Below the pieces are notes generated by a model that saw only the letters and a program-made list of their open reading frames with translations, searched no databases and was not told the DNA's origin. Below, in pieces: positions 36,400 to 47,214 of a stretch of DNA of 64,000 bases. Made by a program: the position numbers and the translations under genes. This DNA comes from Bubalus kerabau (lineage: Eukaryota > Chordata > Mammalia > Artiodactyla > Bovidae): NCBI RefSeq assembly GCF_029407905.1, contig NC_073627.1, positions 162,755,697 through 162,819,696 of the forward strand, written 5' to 3'. How positions within the stretch are numbered: position 1 is the stretch's first letter; the number at the start of each line of letters is the position of its first letter.

Positions 36400-36825
36400 T
36401 GAGAGATGACTAAGAGCAGGCTGAATGAAAAATTCATTTCTTACACAAGGCAACTCCTTCAAGACTGGGAGAGAGGGGGTTTCATCTACTGTATAGAAAG
36501 AAACACAGAGATCAAGCAAAATGAAGAAACAGAGAAACCTGTTCCAAGTCACTAAATGCAATAAAGCCTTAGGAAGAAGCCTTAATGAAATGGAGATAAA
36601 TAATTTAGTTGATAAAGAGTTCAAAGTAATGGTCATAAAGAAGCTTGCTGAACTGGGGAGAAGAATGGATGAACACAGTGAGAACTTCAACAAAGAGATG
36701 GGAAATATAAGAAATTGTCAAATAGAAGCCACAGAGCTGAAACATACAATAACTGACCTGAAAAACAATAGAAGGGTTCAGCAGCAGACTAGGTAAAGTA
36801 AAGAAAGGATCAGTCATCTCAAAGA
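36400..36825 (+). mobile_element. Old L1 ORF1-like fragment, left half
   Basis: The sense-strand frame ALGRSLNEMEINNLVDKEFK followed by an ELGRRMDEHSENFNKEM coiled-coil-like stretch looks like L1 ORF1. The right half continues at about 38446 after nested insertions. Confidence 0.6.
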
Positions 36826-36837
36826 CAAAGCAGTGGA

Positions 36838-36878
36838 AACTTCCCTGGTGGCCCAGGGGTTAAGACTCCAGCTTACAA
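36838..36878 (+). mobile_element. CHR-type SINE, left half of a split copy
   Basis: aacttccctggtggcccagg head; its right half is 38246-38430. The outer flanks share aaagacaaagcagtgga (36826-36842 and about 38449), a target-site duplication of the SINE. Confidence 0.75.
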
Positions 36879-36942
36879 TGAAGGGGAAAGTGAAAGTGAA
36901 AGTCGCTCAGTCCTGTCTGACTATTTGCGACCCCATGGACTG

Positions 36943-37976
36943 TGTGGATCACGATAAACTGTGGAAAATTCTGAAAGAGATGGGACTACCAGACCACCTG
37001 ACCTGCCTCTTGAGAAACTGTATGCAGGTCAGGAAGCAACAGTTAGAACTGGACATGGAACAACAGACTGGTTCCAAATAGGAAAAGAGTAAGTCAAGGC
37101 TGTATATTGTCACCCTGCTTATTTAACTTCTATGCAGAGTACATCATGAGAAAAGCTGGGCTGGAAGAAGCACAAGCTGGCATCAAGATTGCCTGGAGAA
37201 ATATCAATAACCTCAGATATGCAGATGACACCACCCTTATGGCAGAAAGTGAAGAGGAACGAAGAAGCCTCTTGATAAAAGTGAAAGAGGAGAGTGAAAA
37301 AGTTGGCTTAAAGCTCAACATTCAGAAAGCGAAGATCATGGCATCTGGTCCCATCACTTCATGGGAAATAGATGGGGAAACAGTGTCAGACTTTATTTTT
37401 TGGGGCTCCAAAATCACTGCAGATGGTGATTGCAGCCATGAAATTAAAAGACACTTACTCCTTGGAAGGAAAGTTATGACCAACCTAGATAGCATATTGA
37501 AAAGCGGAGACATTACTTAGCCAACAAAGTCCGTCTAGTCAAGGCTATGGTTTTTCCAGTAGTCATGTATGGATGTGAGAGTTGGACTGTGAAGAAAGCT
37601 GAGCACCAAAGAATTGATGCCTTTGAACTGTGGTGTCGGAGAAGACTCTTAAGAGTCCCATGGACTGCAAGGAGATCCAACCAGTCCATCCTAAAGGAGA
37701 TCAGTCCTGGGTGTTCTTGGGAAGGACTGATGCTAAAGCTGAATCTCCAGTACTTTGGCCACCTTATGCGAAGATTTGACTCATTGGAAAAGACTCTGAT
37801 GCTGGGAGGTATTGGGGGCAGGAGGAGAAGGGGATGAGATGGCTGGATGGCATCACTGACTCCATGGACATGAGTTTGAGTGAACTCCGGGAGTTGGTGA
37901 TGGACAGGGAGGCCTGGCGTGTTGCAATACATGGGATCGCAAAGAGTTGGTCACAACTGAGCGACTGAACTGAACT
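36943..37976 (+). mobile_element. BovB (RTE-type) LINE fragment with RT remnant
   Basis: Encodes RTE reverse transcriptase pieces: GCILSPCLFNFYAEY-like (about 37100-37140), NNLRYADDTTLMAES, then KLNIQKAKIMASGPITSW and GSKITADGD. It ends in the BovB 3' tail (gagcgactgaactgaactg). It is 5'-truncated with a frame break near 37080 and a further stop at 37520, so it is inactive. BovB is the retroposon known to have moved horizontally between reptiles and ruminants. Confidence 0.9.
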
Positions 37977-38243
37977 GGACTATACAGTCCATGAAATTCT
38001 CCAGGCCAGAATGCTGGAATGGGTAGCCGTTCCCTTCTCCAGGGGATTCTCTCAACCCAAGGATCAAACCCAGGTCTCCCGCATTGCAGGCGGATCCTTT
38101 ACCAGATGAGCCATCAGGAAAGCCCAAGATTATTGGAGTGGGTAGCCTATCCCTTCTCTAGCAGATCTTCCCGACCCAGAAATTGAACTGAGGTCCCCTG
38201 CGCTGCAAGTGGATTCTTTACCAGCTGAGCTACCAGAAAGCAA
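37977..38243 (-). mobile_element. Two Bov-tA SINE 5' fragments
   Basis: Two successive minus-strand pieces (37977-38122 and 38130-38243), each ending in a tRNA-like head (ggcggatcctttaccagatg; gtggattctttaccagctga). Confidence 0.75.
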
Positions 38244-38245
38244 TG

Positions 38246-38430
38246 CAGAAGATGTAGGTTCAGTCCCTGGTCAGGAAACTGAGGTCCCATATGCCACAGT
38301 GCAACTAAGCGCACGCTGCGACTGCTGAGTTCACACACCACAACCTGAGAGTCCATGCACTGCAACAAAAGAGCCACGTGACAAAACTAAGACCTGATGC
38401 AACCAAATAAATAGACAAATATATATTTTT
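38246..38430 (+). mobile_element. CHR-type SINE, right half of a split copy
   Basis: gatgtaggttcagtccctgg to aaccaaataaatagac. Separated from its head by BovB and Bov-tA insertions. Confidence 0.75.
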
Positions 38431-38445
38431 CAAAATGTTTTAACA

Positions 38446-39026
38446 AAAGACAAAGCAGTGGAACTTGCCCAGTCAGAACATCAGAGAAGAAAAAGAATGA
38501 AATCAAGTGAAGATAGCTTCAGGAACTTATGGGACAACATTAAAGGACATTATAGGGCAATACTGCATTATAGGGCTCCAAAGGAGAACTAGAAAGGGGC
38601 AGAAAACTTATTTGATTAAATAATGGCTGAAAACTTACCTAATGTGGGGAAGGAATCAGACATCTAGATACAGGAAGCTCAGAAAGTTCCAAATAAGGGC
38701 CTTAAAGAGATCATTGCTGCTACTGCTGCTGCTGCCTTAAAGAGATCCTTACTAAGACACATTATAATTAAAATGTCAAAAGTTAAAGATAATGGAGAGA
38801 ATATTAAAAACAGCAAGAGAAAAACAACTTGTTACATACAAGGGAACCCCCATAAGGCTATCAACAGACTTTTCAGCACAAAAATTGCAAGTCAGAAGGG
38901 AGTGGCACAATATATTCAAAATGCTAAAAGGAAAAAAACCTCTAACCAGTAATACTCTACATGGCAAAGTGATTATTCATTAATCGAAGAGAGAGAAACA
39001 GTTTTCCAGACAGCTGGCCCTAAAGA
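38446..39026 (+). mobile_element. Old L1-like fragment, right half
   Basis: Continues the L1-derived sequence of 36400-36825 (gaacatcagagaagaaaaag; ccataaggctatcaacagac; aatactctacatggcaaag). Decayed. Confidence 0.6.
38700..38747 (+). mobile_element. 22-bp tail-only retro-insertion with 13-bp target-site duplication
   Basis: The 13-mer ccttaaagagatc occurs at 38700-38712 and 38735-38747, flanking only 22 bases of CTG/CTA repeat. That is the complement of the AGC-rich BovB/Bov-A tail. Confidence 0.75.
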
Positions 39027-39029
39027 ATG

Positions 39030-39207
39030 GTCAAGAGTGGTAAAGAACTCGCCTGCCAATTCAGGAGACTCGGGAGATGCAGGTTCCATCCCTGGGTGGG
39101 GAAGATCCTCTGGAGGAGGACATGGCAACTCACTCCAGTGTTCTCTCCTGGAAAATTCCACGGGCAGAGGAGCCTGGTGGGCTCCAAAAAGTCGCACATG
39201 ACTGAGC
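39030..39207 (+). mobile_element. Bov-tA SINE, diverged
   Basis: Diverged head with a short internal repeat (ggagactcgggagatgcagg) and body ending cgcacatgactgagcac. Confidence 0.8.
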
Positions 39208-39606
39208 ACATTATGGTTATGGTTACCAAACAAAAGCTAAAGGAGTTAATCACTAAACTGGCCTTAAAACAGATGTTAAAAAAAATTTTTTTAAGCTGAA
39301 AATAAAAGCCATTAAATAATAACAAGAACAGATAAGAAAGAATAAATCTCACTGGAAGGTAAATATTTAGTAACAGTACTGGTTTGATTACTTATAAAGC
39401 TAATATGAAGCTTAAAGACAAAAGCAGTAAAAATAACTATGATTACAATAATTAACAAAGGAATATTCAAGAAGAAAAGATGTGAAAAGTGACATCAAAA
39501 ATGTACAATGTTGGGGGTAGGAGACTAAAAATGATGAGCTTTAGCATGGGATCGCACTTGTTATCAACTTAAAATAGACTGTTATAGATATAAGTTGTCA
39601 TATGTA

Positions 39607-39728
39607 GGGCTTCCTGGGTAGCTCAGCTGGTAAAGACTCCCCTGCAATGCAGGAGACTCCGATTCAATTCCTGGGTTGGGAGGTTCCCCTGGAGAAGGGA
39701 CAGGCTACCCACTTCAGTATTCTTGGGC
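39607..39728 (+). mobile_element. Bov-tA SINE, 3'-truncated
   Basis: gggcttcctgggtagctcag to ccacttcagtattcttgg. Confidence 0.82.
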
Positions 39729-39857
39729 TTCACGAAACAAACCCTATAGTTAATACACAAAAGATCAATGTCTTTTAAAACCTGAGGATAGTTCCTTAAC
39801 ATTTGATCCTGTAATCTGATTTTTTGTTTGTTTGCACTATGTATAATGCTTATTTGT

Positions 39858-39892
39858 AAAAGTGTGTGTGTGAGTGTGTGTATGTGTGTGTG
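39858..39892 (+). repeat. Interrupted GT repeat
   Basis: gtgtgtgtgagtgtgtg and further GT units just beside the inverted TNFRSF10 segment. Confidence 0.9.
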
Positions 39893-39901
39893 AACTGCTT
39901 G

Positions 39902-40625
39902 AGGAGGGAGAGGGAGTCTCCTCATGGGCCAGGGTACCTGATTCTTGGTCCACACACTTGACATTGCTCCGGGGGTATAGGCCATGGCCACGAGCTTCCT
40001 CTCAGGGCACCTGGGTACAGACACAGGGATGACGTAGAAGACCCATCAGGGACAGCTGGCTGGATGAGGAGAAGGAAGGGGCAACCTCCTGTCCCAGGTC
40101 TCCTGACAAGACAGTGGAGAGGGGACAGGCTCCTGCTGTCTGCAGGTCAGGATCCCTTCACTCCCCCTCATTGGGCGGGAAGAGGATCCAGGCTTGTGCC
40201 CTGCAGCCCCCAGGCTCCTGCTGAGTGTTCAGAGCTGTCCTTGCAGGGCCTCTGCAAGGCCCACCCTGGCCTCCCTGGGCTGCAGGGGGAGTCCTGTGAG
40301 GGGAGGCCTCATCTAGGTCAAGGGTCACAAGGGTGTGGGCACAAGCTGAGCTTCATGCTTCAGTCAAGCTTTAAATACGAGGCCCTCGCGTCCTCCACCT
40401 GTTGACTCTTCCTGCCAACCTCAGCCAACACTGGAGTGTCAGAGGACTGCGAATTACTATTGACCTTCAAGTCCCTAAATAGGAAAGATTCAGGTGCTAC
40501 TGGGGAACAGGGCTGGGTGTGAGGCCAGTCAAGTTGGCTCAGGGTTTTATAGGAACCTTGAAGGAGCACACTCATGGCCTCATTATGACTTCTGTCTGCT
40601 GTCAGCACCTTTGGTCTTTCTAGGC
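39902..40625 (-). repeat. Inverted segmental duplicate of TNFRSF10-like intron 4 / exon 5
   Basis: The minus strand of this block matches the plus strand at about 62201-62915: the intron around CTGACAGCAGACAGAAGTCA, the stretch with TCCAGTGTTGGCTGAG, and exon 5. Colinearity holds over roughly 720 bases with scattered differences. Beyond 40625 the match stops and exon 4 is not found. Confidence 0.78.
39938..40010 (-). pseudogene. TNFRSF10: Inverted TNFRSF10-like CRD3 exon, frameshifted
   Basis: On the minus strand, an acceptor (tgtacccag) is followed by CPERKLVAMAYTP and then out-of-frame sequence. It aligns base for base with exon 5 of the 51-kb gene, including the CAAGAATCA end and gtaccc donor. 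It is 73 bp long against 74: the T of the conserved CTPW tryptophan codon is missing, and the Cys before TPW is Tyr. It lies opposite in orientation to both first exons, so it cannot belong to either transcript. Confidence 0.8.
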
Positions 40626-40734
40626 CCCTTCTTGCTTACAAAAACAATTAAAGATTATATTTAGGACTCAATAGGTATAAAGATGAATATACCTGAGACT
40701 GAACTCTATGCAAATAGTTTTGTATGATTTCAAG

Positions 40735-41100
40735 ATTTTTTAAAAAATTGGAGTATAATTGCTTTACAATATTGTATTATTTTCTGCTGTACAATGAAAT
40801 GAATCAGCTATATGTATACACATAGCCCTCCCTCTTGGACCTCCCCAATCCTCTAGGTCATCACAGAGAATGAAGCTGAATTCCCTGTGATATACAGCAG
40901 GTTCCCACTAGTTACTTATTTAACACGTGGTGGTGTATATATGTCAATCCCAATCTCCCAGTTCATCCCATCCCTCCGTCCCCCACCTCCGCCTCCGTCC
41001 CGTGTCCAGATGTGTGTCCTCTACATCTGTGTCTCTCTTCCTGCCCTGCAATAGGTTCATCTGTACCATTTCTCTAGATTCTACAAATATACTGAAAAAT
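40735..41100 (-). mobile_element. L1 3' UTR fragment
   Basis: ggagtataattgctttacaa with gctgtacaatgaaatgaatc, the antisense L1 3' UTR also seen near 24.6 kb. Confidence 0.6.
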
Positions 41101-41352
41101 TTTTCGTGGGCCACTGATGGGATCATGGGCTCTAACCTGCAGCCTGCTGTGCCCAGTGGAGAAGCTAGCTTGGCCTAAGGGGAAATGTGTTGAAGAGGTG
41201 TGGGGATGGACACTGCAAGGGGCAGTGTGGGGCCACACAGTCGGATGAGGAGGGGCCTCTGCAGCCTCAGAAGACCCCACCAGCATGGGAAAGCCTGGGG
41301 GCGGTTGGGGCTCTATAGGAAGAGGGGAGAAAATGGGGTACAGGGAAGCTCA

Positions 41353-41592
41353 GGAGTTTCCCTGGTGGCTCAGATGGTAAAGAGTCTGTCTGCCACCCGG
41401 GAGACCCAGGTTTCATCCCTGGGTCGGGAAAATCCCCTGAGAAGGGAATGATCCCCTGATCCCCTGGAGAAGGCAGTGGCTACCCACTCCAGTATTCTTG
41501 CCTGGAGAATCCCATGGATAGAGGATCCTGGCAGGCTACAGTCCATGGGGTCGCAAACAGTTGGACATGACTTAGTGACTAAACAACAACAA
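41353..41592 (+). mobile_element. Bov-tA SINE with internal duplication
   Basis: tttccctggtggctcagatg through ggacatgacttagtgactaa. Around 41433-41470 the gatcccctgagaag segment is repeated, lengthening the element by about 30 bases. Confidence 0.87.
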
Positions 41593-42439
41593 TCAATATA
41601 AAACATTGCTGGACTTTTTTTCTTAAATACTGTCTTTGAAATTCAGAATGTATTTTTCACTTGCAACACATCTTGATTCAGAGAAGCTGTTTGAAGTGCT
41701 CCATTCCCATAAGGACCTGGTGATTACTCTATTGAACAGCACCACCTGGGCCTCTAGAACTTAGAGAAGAAAGTCCTAATTCTGGTTCTCAAGGAGCTCC
41801 TAGTCATTAAGAGACACAAAGAGGCACAGAAAAAATACAGTGATGAGGGAAGAGCCTTCAAACAAAGCTCATGCCATTGGGCCCTGGCGGGAAGACAAGA
41901 GGAAAAATGGGTCCGACCTGTAGCGAGTCAAACAGTGACCCACAGGAAGGGGCTCTGTGATCTGGAACTGAGCTGAAGACGTGGAAGAGCTGTCACAACC
42001 CGGGACCCCATGGCCCTAGGCTTGACCTTCACCTCCCGGGCTCTCCTCCTTCAGATGACCTCAGTCTTCCTTGCAGGATTTGTCTCTCTCATCTAACTCA
42101 TATTTATTAATAATGAAAGATGCTCTTTAAAACACCCAACCTTTAAAACCTTTCCTTAATAATGTGTTATGGTGATGACACTTCCTATTAATGATAAAAA
42201 ATTCACTCTTCAATAATGATGATACAGCAACTAGGATGCCTTCTGAAAAAGAATGATGTTTCTTCCTTATGCTCTTCTTATTGGATAATTAAAAGTAGGT
42301 GGATCAATGAATGAATTGTAATATATGAAACCAGAAGAGTACTGCAAAAATATGAGAAAAAATGTCTTACCACTTTGGAGAGGGGAAGAACTTCTTCAGT
42401 ATGAAAACAAATTATAAAACTTGCCCAAAGCTATATAAA
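41593..42439. other. No gene seen
   Basis: Unique AT-rich DNA without exon-like frames or recognised repeats. Confidence 0.45.
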
Positions 42440-43160
42440 AATTAAGAAGAAAGCCAAAGGGAAGAAATCATGACAAAGATAAAAACAAACTAGAAAAAAA
42501 GTACTCAGAACCCAAATCACACTTAGAAATGTAATTTCCTTAATCTGTAAGGATTCATAATAAACTGAAAGAAGATCAACGGGAAAATAGTCGACTTGAA
42601 CAACATTATAAAACAATTAGACCAACAGACATCTATTGAATACTCCAGTCAATAACAAAATACATTCTTCTCAAGTGTGCATGGAACATTCTCCAGAATA
42701 AACCATATACTAGCTCATAAAACAAATATCAATATATTTAAAAGGAGAGCCATAATAGAACACATACCCTCCCACCACAATGGAATGAAATTAGAAATCA
42801 CAAACAGGAAGGAATTGGGGAACTTCACAGCTATGATAAAATTTAAACAACACACTTTCAAATAACCAATTAGTCAAAGAAGATATCAAAAAAGAAATTG
42901 TAAAATCTTTTAAGATGAATGAAATTGAAGATACCGTATACCAACACTTATGGGATATAGCTAAAGCAGCTGAAAACTTAGAAAGAAATTTATGCCTATA
43001 AATGACTGCATTCAGGAAGAAGAAAAATCTCAAATCAATAACCTAATACTATTCAGTGACACACTAGAAAATGAAGAACATACTAAAGGTAAAGTAAACA
43101 GAGGAAGGAAATAGTACAGATTAGAACAGAAAGTAATGAAACTAAAGCTAGAAAAGCAAC
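42440..43160 (+). mobile_element. L1 ORF2 endonuclease-region fragment
   Basis: Contains the frame HGTFSRINHILAHKTNINIF, the decayed counterpart of the endonuclease segment in the open L1, then A-rich remnant. Confidence 0.8.
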
Positions 43161-43549
43161 AGAGTCCATGCTGATGAGCGTGTGGTGGACCTTGTGGGGC
43201 CCTGGCCCTTCTGCTTGCCCAGGACTGCAGTAGAAACAGGAAAAGGCCGTTCTGGTCCCATCTTGTGCCCCAAGAGGAAGTGGTAAAGGAGGGAGATCAG
43301 GTTCATGGAGGGGAAGGGAGCCAGCTGTGGTAGACTGGTTGCTCTAAGAGATGTTATGTTACTTATCACCTGTCTTGTTTTCACTAGCTGTCAATATATT
43401 CCTGAAACCTAAAGCAGGCAGCACAGAGCGGGTGCTCCTATGGTTGTTGAATGATTGAATAAAGGCTGCATGTATTCCACTGTGTGGTGGTTATAATATT
43501 TAGTAATAATCCTCCTAAAACTAAACATTTCTGATTTTTTTCAAAATTA

Positions 43550-43770
43550 TTACATTGAATATATTTGAAAATAAAACCATATATGTTTTCTGATGACGTT
43601 AGTAGGTGACTTTCTAGAAGAGTAGAATCTGGGTCAACCCACGAAGCATATTTTGTATTTGTAAATATACAAGTGTATTTTTACTGTAACCCAGCTACAC
43701 ACACACTTGGGCACAGGTGCATCCAGCTTTGGTTCCTAGAATTCAGTAGCTTTGATCTGATGCTGTGGGT
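43550..43770 (+). repeat. Tandem duplicate fragment (partner at 46005-46190)
   Basis: Shared landmarks with 46005-46190 in the same order are gaatatatttgaaaata, a stretch like ttctagaagagtagaatctg, ggtNaacc, a short CA run, and ttttggttc. The offset is about 2.45 kb. Identity is moderate, indicating an old local duplication. Confidence 0.6.
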
Positions 43771-43805
43771 CTTTCTTTGTTTTATTTTCTTAACTGTGAA
43801 AAAAA

Positions 43806-44161
43806 ATTTCATATGATCCATTTATTTATTTATATTTTTGGCTGCGGTAGGTCTTCATTGCCGCACGCGGGCTTGTTCTAGTTGCAGTGAGCAGGGGCTG
43901 CTCTTCAGTGCAGTGCCCAGGTTTCTCATTGCAGTGGCTTCTCTTATTAGGGAGCATGGGCGCCGGGCACGCAGCCTCAGTAGTTCCAGCACTTGGGCTC
44001 ATTAGTTGCCGTTCGAGGGCTCTAGAGCTCTGGCTCAGTAGTTGTGGTGCATGGGCTTAGTCGTTCCACAGCATATGAGATCTTCCTGCACCAGAGATCG
44101 AGCCTGTGTCCCCTGCATTGGCAGGCAGATTCTTATCCATTGTGCTCCCAGGGAAGTCCTA
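43806..44161 (-). mobile_element. CHR-1-type long SINE
   Basis: Minus-strand element from tttggctgcggtaggtcttc to gtgctcccagggaagtcct. Confidence 0.84.
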
Positions 44162-44842
44162 AATTAAGTTTTAAGAAAAGAATGAGGTTGGATCCTAGTT
44201 TCATGTAGAAATTCTTATCATTGTGGATGCAGCCTCCTGTTTTGAGATGGTTTCAAAAAATCAAAATTGGTACTTAATTTTATCTTTTCACCTTCCCTGG
44301 AGACTATCGCATGCTTTCATTTCCTTATTTAGACTACTGATAACGGTGCAAAGCATCTCCGCACTTGTTGAATAACTATTACTTCCGTTTTCCTAAGTGC
44401 CCTCATATATAGTCCTCATTTGAGTCACATATATCCTGGGATGGAGTGCCTGTCCTGATGGGGTGGGTGGGAAAGGACTACTGGGGCAGAAGAGACTGTG
44501 TGGGGTGCTGGGAGTGTTCTGTGTCTTGACTGGGTGATGGCTACTCAGCTGCATACAGTTATCAAAGCTGGAGCAGATACTTAAGGAGTGCGGATTACTG
44601 CAGGGAATGGTCTGTAAAAATAGAAACTATGAAAAGGAATCAACACAAAATTGTAGGGCTGAAAAGTCAAATAGCTGAAGTGAAAAATCCACACTACACG
44701 TGTTTAACTGTGCGATTGACCTGTAGAAGAAAGGAAAAGAACACAGGACAGATAGCCTCTGCATGTGCATTTCCTAAAGAAAGCACCGAGTCCCTGGTTT
44801 ATCTCTTCTCCTAGAAAGGGAAACAATTGGAGATCCCTTTGA

Positions 44843-45850
44843 AGAGTTTGTTGATATTATCAAACAATACAAGAAATAGCTAATTATCCACTAGCTAGAA
44901 GAGACTCGTGTATTCATGAATCCATGACCTAAATACATAACTTTATATAAAAAGAAGCATGTGTGTACTTTCCTCCCCCTCCTTGCAGTCTCCTCTGGAG
45001 AAGCTGTGAGTGGCACAGGGGCAGGGGTGTATGTTCTTGCTGGGTGATTCACTCCTTCCTTCCCCTCTTTATGCCTGCATGGGTGTGTCTCCTGCTCTGA
45101 CTCAAGATTTCCAGGCACCAGATTGGAGACTGGAATTCAGCCTCTCCTCCGTCCATCTCCTCCCTGCCCTTCCCCTGGGAAAGGGGCCCCAGCCGGGCCT
45201 GACTCCCCACAGCCTGCCCCAGTGGTGTCTCTGGGTTGCACCTGGGCCTGCTAGGCTCCTGGAGGTGCAGACTGGCTGTGACAGCTGTCAGGAAGGTATC
45301 TTGCTTGCTGGGGTCCTTCTGTGGCCCCTCACTTGTGAGCCTCCTGCCACTCCGGGGCCACCTTCTCTTTCTGTCCCCACTGGCCTTTCTGTATCCTTCT
45401 CAGTAGGCCTGGTGACTCAGCCCTGCAACCTCACAGAGACCCGTTTTTTTTGTTTTTTTTTTTTCCTCTCGTGGACCTTAGGGCCTAGCTGTTCTCCCTT
45501 TTGAGTTGCTGGGAGGCTCCACAGTCAGGTTTCTGTCCCCTTCCCAAAGCCAAGGTGCTGAGTACAGAGCTGTATCCACTCCCAGGGGCTGCCCTTCTGC
45601 CCCTGCCCATTGGCCCCTCTGCCTCACCCTGAAGCCATGGGAGCACAACCTGCTGTTTTAATCCCCCACAGTCCTCCAGTGCCATCTGTCCTCTGCTCCA
45701 CAGTCTGCTCCTGCTCATTTATCCCCGCTTTCCTCCAAACCAGCACCAGATGTCCTGTGACAGCTCACAGTAGGAAACTCCCATCCTCCAGCTCTGTACC
45801 TTTTTTCCTGACATTTCACTTTTTCCCCAATCTCCCCACCCCAACATGGA
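44843..45850 (+). repeat. Segmental duplicate block, copy B
   Basis: Partner of the block at 1958-3450, same orientation, with the same order of landmarks. It lacks some stretches and has a T-rich insertion near 45445-45465. It lies downstream of the orphan TNFRSF10 exon 1, the position expected for that copy's 3' flank. No open frame of note. Confidence 0.7.
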
Positions 45851-46004
45851 CACTACATCTCCTGTGGGGCTGTCTCTGACAGGAAGATAACCGTGAGAAG
45901 AGAAGTGCATTCCCAAGATGGCATGTATCTGTTGTTATGTTGGAGCCCTTCAACCACCCTTTCTCCCAAAAACCTCAATCACCAGCATCCTGAGAGCCAA
46001 GAAC

Positions 46005-46190
46005 TTGTGAATATATTTGAAAATAGATTATATTAGATTCTTGATCATCTTCTTACTAGAACATGAGGCTTCCTAGAAGAAATAGAATATCTGGGTTAAC
46101 CTAGAGTGGTATTTTTTTCTACACACACAAATACCCACGCACTGTTTTGGTTCTTACCAAGAGTTTGTTCATTTCGGTCTGGAGATTGGG
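46005..46190 (+). repeat. Tandem duplicate fragment (partner at 43550-43770)
   Basis: Second copy of the segment at 43550-43770. Together with copy B of the larger block (44843-45850) between them, it indicates more than one round of local duplication around 43-46 kb. Confidence 0.58.
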
Positions 46191-46527
46191 GGAGCTATGA
46201 TGTCAGGGTTGCTCACAATTGATTCCGTGTACTTGTTCTGCCCCATGATGGAGAAAAGTCAGGCCCAGGACTGGAGTTGAGAAGTCAGAGGGTTTTATGT
46301 TTGGGCCGGGACAGGGGCAGGTCTGTACAGAGCTCTTCAGAATTCTGCAGGTGAATGAGGGCTGACCCTGGCAGAGTGTTCACACCTTCAGAGGGAGCAT
46401 GAGATCCTCAGAGGGGGAATGTCATCACCGTAGGGAGGGAAGACCCCGTGGAAGGGAAGTGGTCCAGACAAAGCTCACCCCCATCCTGTATGCCCTGGTC
46501 TGTAGCGGAAAGCAGGGACCTGCATTT

Positions 46528-46735
46528 CCTGGCTTCCCTGGTGGCTTAGATGGTAAAAAATCTGTCTGCAATGCAGGAGACCTGGGTTCAATGCCTGCGT
46601 CAGGAAGATCCCCTGGAGGAGGGAAAGGCAACCCACTCCAGTATTCTTGACTGGGAAATCCCATAGACAGAGGAGCCTTGCAGGCTATAGTCCATAGGGT
46701 CGCAAAGAGTTGAGCAAGATTGCAACTAACACTAA
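46528..46735 (+). mobile_element. Bov-tA SINE
   Basis: ggcttccctggtggcttaga through gagcaagattgcaactaaca. Confidence 0.88.
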
Positions 46736-47214
46736 CGGTTATAGAAAATAAACATACCATTATGGCAACACTCAGATAATACATAAAGGTTCCTATGAGC
46801 AATCTCTCTCCAGCACTGTCCTGTTTGGCTCTTGACTGCAGCTAAGGACAGGGAGAAATCGCCCATGAAAAGATGCCCCAAAAAGGTGATGGGGTGACAC
46901 ATGACATCACCCATACCATTCTCAACTTCCCCAGGAGAAAGAGTAATGGCGGTTACAATGACTTCTCCCTCCAAAGTGCATGCATTCTGGTGTCTTCTTG
47001 TGTCCTTCCTCAAAAGGGGAGGATCCCACAAGTGACTGGGCTTTTGAAAGCTTAACTCCTTCACAAGAGAGCTCTGAGAGAAGCCTAGTGGTATTTGAAT
47101 CTTGTTTGACATTTTTTGATTGTAACAAAAGGGCAATAAGAAGTACCCTTTGCTGATCAAGAGGTGTCTTCCTTATCTGGAAGTGCTCTGAGTGGCATAA
47201 TTCACAGGAAATCT

